From contig CM067363.1 of the NCBI GenBank assembly GCA_034401795.1, positions 33,290,752-33,354,751 of the forward strand: DNA of 64,000 nucleotides, given 5' to 3'. Position 1 is the stretch's first letter. Every line of letters begins with the position of its first letter. Positions 20,301 to 33,600 of the stretch are shown here, in pieces. This stretch comes from Chaetoderma sp. LZ-2023a. Lineage: Eukaryota > Mollusca > Caudofoveata > Chaetodermatida > Chaetodermatidae. A program made the position numbers and the translations under genes. The notes below the pieces were generated by a model, which worked only from the letters and a program-made list of their open reading frames with translations, made no database searches and was not told where the DNA came from.

Positions 20301-23300
20301 TATACAACGTGTCGGACTCTTTGAGATTTGATGACGTCTATATGGAACCCTTTGTGACGTAATGATTGTGACGTCATCATACGCGCGCTGAGCTAATTAT
20401 GTCGTCATACGAGGTCAGATGATGGATTGATACTCTGGAAATGTGAATTATGGGGGAAGGACCTTTTGATAAGAACAGAATTAACAAAGATTTATAAAAG
20501 TTAAAATTTCAGGTTTGAGAGAGAGAGCCTGCCTGCCAGATTTGTCTCCGAAAATGTCAGAGATGTCATTTGAGTGCGCTTAGATTTTTCAGGCGGTGGA
20601 CACCATCCGCTAGGTTTAGCTTTTACTTAACCCTCCCCAAGTTTCATAGCTTATGAGACACACAAATGCACACAGGCACGCACGCAAGCACACACGCACA
20701 ACAGTGCGCACACGTATGCACGGACGCACGCACGCATGCACGCAAGCGCACGCCCGCCCGCACGCAACGCACAGACATACCCATTAAAAGTATTCCCAAT
20801 TCAAATGCCCACCATTCCAGGCACGTCATGAGAATATTGGCGGCTCCCATTGTCATGAATGTCCCCCAGTCCAGTAAGGCCTCTCGTCGCCAACCTGGAA
20901 TAACGGAGGAAACCCGCTTTAGCTAATCCCCGCCCATCTCTATCTAAGCTCCAATCACACTTCGCCTGTGTTTAGAATCGATCGATCCCTGAACTCTCTG
21001 GCTATCAACTCCCAGAAAACCATCCAGGTAAATTGTTGAATATTTTGAACAGCGCCCAGTCAAATTAGTTTCAAAATATTCAACAGCAGGTTTGTTAAAT
21101 AGTAAAGACATACAATTCATATAACAACGTTTTGTCCGTCATCAAATAAGTGTTCGTGACGAACTTATCCGCGTCATACATGACGTCATTGATTATAACG
21201 TCATCCCACACATCACGTAGTTGATTATGAAGTCATGTGACGGATGAACAAACTGGAAGTGTCTATTATATTACCAGTATTAGAACTTTGGTACAATGAC
21301 AAAACATAACTGGTATTAGAGGGGTACATATCTAGCTAAAACCCGCACATTTCTAGCTAATACCTGCACATTTCTTACTAATACCCGCACATTTCTACAT
21401 AAGCCAGCCCAGTTCTAGCTTTTCCCTGCACATTTCTAACAAAGTCCCGCATATTTCTATCCAAAACCCGCACAATTCTAGCTAATACCCGCACATTTCT
21501 AGCTAATACCCGCACATTTCTAGCTAATAACCACACATTTCTAGCGAAGCCTCGCACATTTCTAGCTAATACCCGCACATTTCTAGCTAATACCCGCACA
21601 TCTCTAACAAAGTCCTGCACATTTCTAGCCAATACCCGCACATTTCTAGCTAATACCCGCACATTTCTAGGTAATACCCACATTTCTAGCTAATACCCGC
21701 ACATTTCTAGCTAATACCCGCACATTTCTAGCCAACACCCGTACATTTCTAGCTAATACACGCACATTTCTAGCAATGTCCCGCACATTTATAACAAAGT
21801 CCCACACATTTCAATCTAATACCCGCACATTTCTAGCTAATACCCACACATTTCTAGCTAATACGCGTACATTTCTAGCTTATACCCGCACATTTCTAGC
21901 TAATACCAGCACATTTCTAGTTAATACCCGCACATTTCTAACAAAGTTCCGCACATTTCTAGCTAATACCCGCACATTTCTAGCTAATACCCGCACATTT
22001 TTAACAAAGTCCCGCACATTTCTAGCTAATACCCGCACATTTTTAGCTGATACCCGCACATTTCTAGCTAATACCCGCACATTTCTAGCTAATACCTGCA
22101 CATTTCTAGCTAATACCCGTACATTTCTAGCTAACACCCGCACCATTCTAGCAACGTCCCGCACATTTATAACAAAGTCCTGCACATTTCAAGTTAATAC
22201 CCGCACATTTCTAGCTAATACCCGTACATTTCTAGCTAATACCCGTACATTTCTAGCTAATACCCGCACATTTCTAGCTAAAACCAGCACATTTCTAGCT
22301 AATACCCGCACATTTCTAGCAAAGTCCCGCACATCTCTAACAAAGTTCCGCACATTTCTAGCTAATACCTGCACATTTCTAGCTAATACCTGCACATTTT
22401 AACAATGTCCCGCACATTTATAACAAAGGCCTGCACATTTCAAGTTAATACCCGCACATTTCTAGCTAATACCCACACATTTCTAGCTAATACCCGTACA
22501 TTTCTAGCTAATACCCGCATATTTCTAGCTAATACCCGCACATTTCTAGCAAAGTCCCGCACATTTTAAACAAAGTTCCACACATTTCTAGCTAATACCT
22601 GCACATTTCTAGCTAATACCCGCACATTTTTAACAAAGTCCCGCACATTTCTAGCTAATACCCGCACATTTCTAGCTGATACCCGCACATTTCTAGCTAA
22701 TACACGCACATTTCTAGCTAATACCTGCACATTTCTAGCTAATATCCGCACATTTCTAGCTAATACCCGTACATTTCTAGCTAATACCCGCACATTTCTA
22801 GCTAAGCCCCGCAGATTTCTACGTGTATTAGTCTAAATGTATAATTTTAAGCCTGAATTAACGGAATCTCAAGTTCAAAGCGGCTATGCAGGAAAGCTGT
22901 TTAAATGTTTTGAAACTAATTTAACTTTGGGTGTTATTAAATTGTAAATCCATCAAATACATACAATTCGTACACTTGACAGACTTTGTGATGTTCATGG
23001 TGGAATTCGATGCGACCCAATCAAAATCGTCATTCTATCTACATTTCGGTGATATGACCGACTTCTCGAAGCCACGCCTCTTGTCTCAGTGTAAATACAT
23101 GGAGCGATGGATGTGTAGGCCTAGCGACAATAGCAAGAGGTAATATTTGAGAACAATTCGTGAGATTAGGTAGTATACATATAATATAACGCTGTTTTCG
23201 TGAAATAATATAAAATGCCTCAGATACCAGTGGCAAGCGCTTGATAATCGGAGGTACGCTTGAAGCGACTATAGTCGATCTGCTGGTAGCCTATAAATAG

Positions 23301-26300
23301 CCTCCCTTCCCAGTATGTAACTACGTATTGCTTGCTGGTAGAGATGGCCTTCCCAGTATGTATTGCTTGCTGGTAGAGATGGATACTCTGTCTAATCTGC
23401 TGGCTGTTTTGTAGTGACCTTGACAGTCACGCGATGATGCCATCAGTGATAAATGTTGCTTATTTTTTCTGAGTTACCTTCTAAAGCTTTAGTTTGTCCG
23501 CTCTTTCCCAGTCACGTCACAATTTGTTTTTACTATGTGATATTCCCATATTGATAAACAGAATTGAACTAAGCGGGCTGCGTGTTTCACTTTCAGGGTC
23601 AGTCGCTCCCACTCCCAGGTAAGATTCTAGAATGGGGGTGGGGTGGGGTTGGGTGGGTGGGTGGGGGGGGGGGGGGGGCGGTTGGGTGGGTGGATGGAGC
23701 TGTCAGAAAATTAGACTGATTGTGAAAAGTTGCTTCTCACAGTACATTAAATTTAGTCTGCTTAATAATAATATTATTATAATAAAACGCCTATATTGTG
23801 CATATAATTCTAAAATCTTGATTATTTCTATAGATTTAGAAAAATATGACCACATTTTATTGAATACATGTTAATGCTCTCGCTCTCCTCTATTTTTTGT
23901 ATGGCGTGTGTTGGTGTGTGTGTGTGGGGGTGTGGGGGGGGGGGGGGGGGAGGGGGGGGGGGGTGTGGCGTGTGGCTCTCCAATTTGACTTTCTTGTATG
24001 AGGGCATCATCCCCAGGAAAGCCTTTGAAATCTATAAAGTATTTGTGGAATTGTTGGAAAGGGTATGGGTTGATATCATATTTATAAATATAAGCACAAC
24101 CTCGGATAAAATGTCAAATGTCTAAATTAGCTAGCCCAATGTATCAAGAGTTACCCTTATCCTGGGTGTTGCAGTGGCTGAGTGGGGTTGGTGAAGTACA
24201 TTGAAAGGATGAAGAAAAAATAATGGCCGCTGTGTATAAGCCTGCCGGGTTGTGTTAATTTAAAATTAAATAAATATATTGAGTAAAAATATGTTAATAA
24301 TACATATCAGGAGGCCATCGCATCCCATGTTGATGAATATTCTGACAATATGTTTGTAGGCTACTACACCCATTCTCAAATGTGGCATACACTGAACTGA
24401 TTGTGGATATCATCAGTATTTGCCACAATATTAGTGTATGCTTCACGAATCTATGTATTTGACATTTTCCATTTCAATGCAAAAAACACGAATTTATTTT
24501 TTGGTTTTACAAACCCTCCTAACCCAGTTTGTCCCTATAAATCTAGGAAAAATATAAAGCTGGAATTTTAAGGTATTATTTTTAACATTCTTTCCATCTA
24601 ACAATTTTTGGTAGCTAAGCCCTTAATCACTCGGAATTCCTCAGAATTGTCTGTAATTATTTGTTCTCTGTAGTTTTGTTAGCCCTTTAACGGTCAAGCC
24701 GGTCATGAGAAAAGTCGATTTGCAGGCCAACAAAACATTAAATTGGTCTGGCCTAACACAAGAAAGTTGCAGAATTTTTCAAGTAAATCCGCACCCATGC
24801 ATTCATGCATGTCTTTAAGGTGGACCTGCGCAGTTTGCCTTGAAGAAAATCGAATGGACCTTAGTTCCTAATTATATTTGCTAACCACACTTTTCCCAGA
24901 TAAATTGCTCAGCCGGCATTGTGTCAGTATTGCACTAAAAGACAACGCATCTTAACCCCTCTTATGTCAACAGCGCATTACAGCGCTCCAGATGCTACTT
25001 TTATCAATTAACCTTATAATGCATCAAGATTTTTCAAGAAAATTCAAATTTTTGCGCAGTGAATGACCATTTGCTGGCCAAAGGAATGCGGGTTTTTTGT
25101 GTAACTTACTACTGGAATATAGGAAAATAGTTTTTAAGAGCGTGTTTTAGCCGGCATGGCGATTACTGGGTCAAGTACATCAAAATGTTCGCTTAGTCAG
25201 TGTCCATTTGCGGACCAAGAGAAGACTATTTTTTAAATTTTAACACTCAACAAGAACCGCAGAGGCTCGGTGTTGCGATTAAAAGCTTAAGATAACACAA
25301 GAGGGGTTAAAGAGCTCCTAAACTATAATCACAAAATGACTGAAGCTATGAACCATTGCAAAGCTCATCCAGTTGTCCAGTTATTTTCATATATTAAAAT
25401 ACACCATTGTCACTAGATTTAGTAAATCAAGTGGCCAATAGGGTGTATTTCAAAATTATAATTAGCTTGACAAATCTTTTTTTTTAATAAAAAAAATAAT
25501 ACATAAATGTTTAGAAAATTGGATGCGTTTTTCAATGATGTAATGACTTCAATAATATCATGATCCTATAATTATACTTCTTCACATAAAAGGCTTAAGT
25601 GCGTTGTATCGGAACCTAATAGCGATTAGCCAAATAATACTGTTCGAGCGTCGCCTGGCCAGTTTGCCAGCCAGAGGTTTTGCCAGCGAGGCATTGTGGG
25701 AAGGTATTTTAAAAAACCGTCAATCTGGAAAAGGTTTATTGTGGCCCAATATCTTCAGCTGTTTCAGAGGAAGGGTGTTTTAAAAAATAAAAACTAGGTT
25801 ATCTAAAACAAGTCAACTCAACTAATCATTTTGAACATGCGAGCAAAGCTTTTCAGCTCTTGATTTAGATGAAGTGTTTTAGTTTCATGTCAAAGGGCCA
25901 AGCAGTTTCACAGAAGATCTTTATAAATGTAATTTTTTAAATGGTTTCCCTGGACCAATGGTAGATTCGACCCTATGGATCCTTCTTGCCCAGTTGTTCT
26001 TGAGGACTCGCTTAAAGAAAAAAGGTGGACATATGCTGGATGGATAGACAAATTACGGACGGACCACATAAAATAAGTTGATTACTAAATATAATAAATT
26101 CTTTTGGGTGTGTTAAATATTCTGGAATCTGATATCATTGGAATGTGTTGTTGCCTGAGGTAGTAATGCCGCCAAGTCAAATTAACAAACTATTCAACAG
26201 CTATAATTTCGCAGCCTCTTACATAGCCATATTGGCGTGTGGTTTCGGAGGGGCATGTGGCCTAGGCTCGGCCCCTTAAATGGGGCCTTCAAATGTCTGA

Positions 26301-26988
26301 TTTTATTTTCATGTGGGCGGTGGCATCATCGCTTATGGCTAGAACTCAAAAGGCTTGACGTATCTAAACATGTGTATCATGACCATACGAGTTGGTAAGG
26401 TGGGCGGGGTGGGGTGCTCATAGTAAAAGATTACAGTATTCAAAACTCCAAGATGATGGCTTCTAGGTACACCTAGTGTTCATATTCTTCCGAGGGAGAC
26501 CAACCTCCCCCCCCCACCACCCCCACCATCCCCAGCCCCACCCGCCCACCACCACCACAAGACCACACCCTCCTCGCATTCTCGATGAAGGGAGACAAAA
26601 AAAATATTAGACCCATCCCTCAACCGCCCCAACCGACATCTAGCCGGCACTAGGGCGATGTGTATACAAATTCTTTCTACCTTTGCATACAGTATATGTG
26701 TCACGCGTCAATTCAAAATGTGATTTTGAGAGCTGTTGTTAATTCAAGTATTCCATGGGTGAGGAATATTCCTTGTTTTAGTTCTACCATGCACATGGCT
26801 GCGCCCAACCGCCCATCACCGCACATATTTTCTATTCTACCCACTAAGCCATTAACTGAGAGTGGGACACTTTTATGTCAAATTCCTATTTTACCTTTAC
26901 TTGCAAAATACGTGAGACGTGTTCAGATTCACAAGACTGATAATATACAAAACACATCAATACTAAATTAGTGAATATGTCACATCTA

Positions 26989-27065
<77 letters not shown>

Positions 27066-27068
27066 CAA

Positions 27069-27142
<74 letters not shown>

Positions 27143-27182
27143 ATAATACTACTACTACTACTACTGCTACTGCTACTGCTAG

Positions 27183-27239
<57 letters not shown>

Positions 27240-27248
27240 CACTACTAC

Positions 27249-27288
<40 letters not shown>

Positions 27289-27322
27289 GCTACTGCTACT
27301 GCTACTACTACTACTACTACTA

Positions 27323-27379
<57 letters not shown>

Positions 27380-27422
27380 ATACTACTACTACTACTACTG
27401 CTACTGCTACTGCTACTGCTAG

Positions 27423-27482
<60 letters not shown>

Positions 27483-27491
27483 CACTACTAC

Positions 27492-27522
<31 letters not shown>

Positions 27523-27565
27523 GCTACTGCTACTGCTACTGCTACTACTACTACTACTACTACTA

Positions 27566-27617
<52 letters not shown>

Positions 27618-30600
27618 ATAAATACCGGCTTATAGCGTGGTGAACTGAGTGCTTCCGGCACCCGTTTCCCCACCCCATGGAAACCCCATAACATTTCTGG
27701 AGTTACACACTTTTTGTGATTTAATCGAAATTGTATAGGCTCTGTATGATCATGTCGATAGTCACTTACAGGACTGGCGGTATGATCAGCGAACGAAAAG
27801 AAGAAGAAGTATAGGCTCTGTATCTGTATTCAGTTAAGTTGCCACCCCCTTGAACAAATTGTTGAATGAAACCATGACTTCCTATCAATTTCATTTCAAA
27901 TTGTTCAGCAAAATAGGTATTCAATCAGAAATTTTGCATACATTATTAGCTCACCCGGCCAGAATGGCCATCTGTCTGTCTGTCCGTATTTCCGTCCGTC
28001 CGTCCGTCTGTCCGTCTGTCTGTCTGTCTGTCTGTCTGTCAACTTTTGTTTTAAAATGTATCTCCTCCTTAACGGCTTGCCGGATTTCAACCAAATTGGC
28101 TAGAATGATCCTATGGTGGTAGGTTCTAGTAGATCTATTCAGGTTTTTGATATTTCAAATTTCAGGGTAAAAAACTTAGATTTTGTTTAAAATTTACCGA
28201 AAAGTGTCAAAACGCATCTCCTCCTTAGTTTCTTGACAGATTTCAACCAAATTTGGCTAGAAGGGTCGTACCGACATAGGCTCTAGAAATTCTATTCAAA
28301 TTTTTGATATTTCAATTTTTTGGGTAAAACTTAGATTTTGTTGCAAATTTACCGGAAAGTGTCAAAATGCATCTCCTCCTTAATTTCTTTGCAGATTTCA
28401 ATCAAATCTGACTAGAACAATCATACGGACGTAGGCTCTAGAACTCTATTCAGATTTTTTTTATTTCAATTTTTGGTGTAAAAAAACTTGGATTCTATTT
28501 AAAATTTGCCGGAAATTGTCAAATTGCTTTAAATCGCTACTCATCCTTAGTTTCTTGGCAGATTTCAACCAAATCTGGCTAGAAGTGCCATACCGAGGTA
28601 GGCTCTACAAATTCTATTCAGATTTTTTATATTTCAATTTTTTGGGTAGAAAACTTGGATTCTATTTAAAATTTTCCGGAAATTGTCAAATTGCTTTAAA
28701 TCGCTACTCATCCTTAGTTTCTTGGCAGATTTCAACCAAATCTGGCTAGAAGTGCCATACCAAGGTAGGCTCTACAAAATGCTGACAGATTTCAACCATA
28801 TTTGGCTAGAAGGATCCTATGAAGGTAGGCTTTCGAAATTCCATTCAGACTTTTTATATATCAATTTTCTTTGGTAAAAAACTTTGATTTTTTACATTTT
28901 TACCGAAAATGTCATAACGCATCTCCTCCTTAGTTTACTGGCAGATTTTAACCCAAATTTGGCTAGAAAGATCCTATGGTGGTAGGCTCTACAAAATCTA
29001 TTCTGATTTTTGATATTTCAATTTTTGGGGGTAAAATACGTAGATTTTGTGAAAAGTGTCAAAACGCATCTCTTCTTTAGTTTACTAACAGATTTCAACC
29101 AAATTTAGCTAGAAGGATCCTATGGATGTAAGCTTTAGAAGATCTATTCAGACTTTTTATACTTAAAGTTTTTGTGTAAAAGACTTAGATTTTGTGCAAA
29201 ATCTACCGAAAACTGACAAAACGCATCTTCTTGGTTTCTTGATAGACCAAATTTGGGTAGAAGGATCCTCTGGAGGTCGGCTCTAGTTTTAAATGTCTTT
29301 GAAAATCTCAGAAACCGCTTGGGAGGGATTGATTCAAAACTCAGGAAATATCATCTATTTCCAGTGGTCAGCCCATTTTGTTCGGATATGTCAGTGGCCA
29401 ATAAGTCCAGGTGAGCGATACAGGCCCCTTGGTCCCCTTGTTAAAATACTTAATTAAGCTCATACAAGTTTTTTACAATTGTTTTCCAATTCTTAAACTT
29501 TATCGAATGCTTACATATATCCAAATTATACTATATCATATAATTAATACAAACAGACAATAATTTAAGGATGGCCTCAGTGAGATGTCAAGATTGCAAG
29601 TCAGTCTACAATTTCAGCATACCAGTCCATATAGAATAATAGGCCTGTGATATCAGTATTTGAATAAGAAACATTTAAAATTATGTTGCAAACACACATT
29701 CTGGCAGAAATCATGGAAATGTGTACTTAAATGCAGAAATTACTATAGAAATGTAGCAAAATTTTGTACTGAAATTTGTGAATTTTGTGTTAAAAGCAAA
29801 GGTTTACAGAGAAATACATAGATTTCGAAGTTAATATGCATATCTGGGCTCAAAATTCTAAATTTTTAATTGAACATTTCATTAAATGTCAACCAGTGTT
29901 TAAAATGTAACAGGACACAAGAAGATGTGGGCCTAAAATGCAAGAATATGTGTGATTTGGTACTGAAATCTGTGACTTTGTGATTAAGAGCAAATGTTTA
30001 CCCAGAAATATATACATTTTGACATTTAATGTGCACATATGGGCTCAAAATGTTAAATTTTTAAATAGAAATATGAATATTTTGCTAAATATAGGCTAGT
30101 GTTTAAAGTTTAAGTTGGAAACCTGAAAACTCTGGTCAGAAACATGAACATTTTGGATCCTTAAATGCCCAACTCTTGACAGGAAACAAGAAAATTTGGA
30201 CCTATAAAGCAAGAACACATGTATGTGTAAAAATGCAAAAATGTGTTACTGAAATCTGTGAATTTGGGATTATAAGCAAGTGTTTACCCAGAAATATATA
30301 ACTTTTGATAGTTAATATGCATATAACTGGTTCAAAATGGTAAAAAGAATTTCAAATGACTAGTAATGTGAAAATTTTAGCTGGAAATGTTAGGATTCTG
30401 GTCAGAAACATACAAAACCTTTAACAGGAAACAAGAAAATTTGGACTAAAAAGCAACTGCTTTGTTCAGTAACAAAAAATATGGATGCAAAATGTAAAAG
30501 TATGAGAATTTAGGCTTGAAATACAAGTATTTCTTTATGAACAATTGATATCTAAGTTCCAAATATGAACATTTTAACAGGAAACATGAACATTTTAGGT

Positions 30601-33600
30601 AAAGAATGAAAGAATTTAGGCCCAAAATGGAAAAACTTGGTCATGAAATGATGACCACTGACCAATAATGTCAAATTCCTATTCAACAGGATATATTATT
30701 GGCATGCTCACTGTGAAAATTCATCAACTAACAGAGCCTTTTAATGGTCAAACCGGCAAAAAAACACCCTCTGCGATGGTATTGAGAATATTTTCAAGAA
30801 TATATCACTGGAAAGCATTCCAGGGCTAAATTTTCAATTCTTGGCCTGCAAATGGACATTCACTAAGTAAAAATGACAATTTTCTTAACCAATCTTTACC
30901 ATTAAAAGGATGAATTATACAAGTTCACCTGGCTAGCATCCAGAATGCACACAGTACTGGAAATCCAGGCTGAAATGCACACAGCTATTGTCAACATGGT
31001 TGTTTTGTGGGGGGAAAACAGCCAGTCAAATGAGATGATGAGTGATAAATATACATGTATGATGACTGTGGGGTATGATGTATTTTTCATATAGCTGATT
31101 TATTGGCTGAAATATAAACAACATATTACATTTTTAATACTTAAATGGTCAGGATCTTTCCAAAAAGTTGAAATCTGCTTATTGAAGTCCATTTCCATGG
31201 CAGGATTATGAGGCTACTTTTGGGAATTTACCACTGTAATCGCTGATTTTGGTTGTCGACCCAGTCATTCCAGGGGTAAATTTCCAAAAAATATTCTTAT
31301 TTTGGCCGGCAAATTGACATTGACACGCCTGTAGAAGCTGGTTTTGGCCAGCTTGGGAATTAAAAGGTTAATAACCAGAAACACAAACTTTATTTTTATA
31401 TTATATTATATATCACACAAAGAGCCATCTTTAATCAAGATTCAGATCAGCTACCACACAGACCAGCACTCAACAATCAACATACACAACTTTTAACCCT
31501 TTTAAGCTTTAATGGTCAAGATTTGTCAAGAAAATTTTAATTTGTTTTTAGTGAATGTCCATTTGTAGGCCAAGAGCAACAACAGGTTCCAGTTAAACTA
31601 GCCTCAAAAACATTCACCATGGTAGATGCTTGCCATAAAGTTGACACTTTGTGATTTCAAGGGTTAAAGGATTAATGTTAGTCCACTGCATACTTAGTTA
31701 CATGGGTGTTGGAGAACACAGCATTTATATGGAGTTGCTGTAGCATAGAAGCCCATACTGGCTATCTTGAAGCTAGCTTAATATTGTTCACACTTTTGGG
31801 GTTTCAATGGTTAAAGGATCAATCTCATTCCCCCATGGTGTAGGGAACATTTTGTTGAATGTCTTTAAGACAGTTTGAAGTGGGGCTGATGCTGTCCATG
31901 ACAACAACAGCTTCCAGTCAAACTAGCTCCAAAATAGTGAAACATGTCAGAGCCTAAACATATAGTTGACACTAAATATAATTGGTAGTATTGTGAACAG
32001 TATATTTAACTGGGTGTTGAAGAATAGACACACATTTATAGAGAGTAACACTAGCTCAGAAAACTGCACTGACCAGAATACCTAAATGATAATAATGCAG
32101 GTGGAGTAAGTATAGATTAATACAATAATACCAATTCGTATGGCTAGTATTTAACTAGACATATAATTAGCACTCTGGGTTTTTAGGGTGTCTCTGGGGT
32201 TAGATTTAGGCTTAGTCTCAGTGTTTTGCTACCTATAATTAAGCCAAACAGTTCAAGTCAAACTAGTTACCAAAATACTAAAGACGTTACCTTTAACCAT
32301 ATTTGGGCTTTGATATGAACATGCTAGGATTTCAGTGGTGAAAGCGTTCAGGGGAAATACTATTCCAAATTACCCCATCAGCTGCAATACGAAAATTGGT
32401 GTCTTGCACTCTGAAGCGATTGTTCAATCAGGATGTACACAAACGAACGCGTAGTGGAACAGGAGCCATAAGATCTTCCAACATATATGTTGCTACATTG
32501 TGATCAAAGATAATTAGACGAAGAAAATTATCAAATTTTTGAAGTGACGATGGTCTCCACGGTTTACACATGGGGTTTACGTTAGTGACAGATGACTGTC
32601 AAAACCGTAACGCGCATTTTCATTGGCTGAGTGAAAACTACTTTCCGCTACTACGCGCGGGCTTTTCTGGGAGAAAACAAGCAGAGGTAAATATAATTGT
32701 TAACGTTTCGACAGTATAGTCTATAATTACTGTCTCTACGTTTCGGCTTCGGGCCTGAGTGAATGTGTCTTGTGGACACCGGTGCTGGTCACCACCCTTG
32801 GTTACCGTGTATACACGGACGTTTTGGTAACGAGTTTAGTCATTCTACGGTCAGGCGCCGGAGTGTCAACAAGTTTTATTAGTAATATTTTATTGTATAT
32901 GATATGTTTTGAGAATTTTAAGGGCAAATATTTGTTTTGGTGATGTATCGTGCGGTTGGAAATAATTTTTGCGCAGAAAATATTTTGCTTATATTTTTCA
33001 GGATGGAGTCCGTCATCCTACCTGGGGTGTACTATGTCAATGAGAGCTACGGACACAGGTTTCCGGAAACAACCATCCGGCTTTTCCTGGGCGTCTAGCA
33101 CATCTATGAAGGTTAATGTAGTTACATTTGTAACTGTATTTTCAATTGAGAATATTAAACTACGGCGGCTGACTAAGTAAGCAAAACAGTTATTTTGTCA
33201 TTTGTGCCTAGGCCTACAGGTTAGGAGAGACCGTACGATGAATTACGACTTAATTAGTACGGTGAGATGGTGTTGCGATATATATATATATATCATGATA
33301 CCTAGGCTTGTGCGATTAGAGAAGATATTCCAGTAATACATTTTCAAAAATAGTCTCTTGCCCTACAAATGGACATACGCTAAGCAAAATGTCATTTTTC
33401 ATGACAGATCGCATTAGAAAGTAATTGAAAGTTAGGTTTTGAAATGTTTTATGCAATAGAAAATATTCATGATTTTTCGATTATTTAACTGTCAATCATA
33501 TAAAATCACGATTTAAAACATAATCACTGAATCCCATTCTGAGGGGCTACACTACTCAGGGACTACACCATTCTGTGGGGGTACACCATTCTGAGGGTCT

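Noticed and set aside
21776-22402. 208-codon ORF with a 7-residue NTRTFLA repeat
   Set aside because: It is the translation of a 21-bp satellite; a period divisible by 3 keeps all frames open, and opposite-strand ORFs are equally long.
26886-27678. Poly-Val, poly-Thr and poly-Ser ORFs of over 200 codons
   Set aside because: Pure (ACT)n microsatellite read in different frames.
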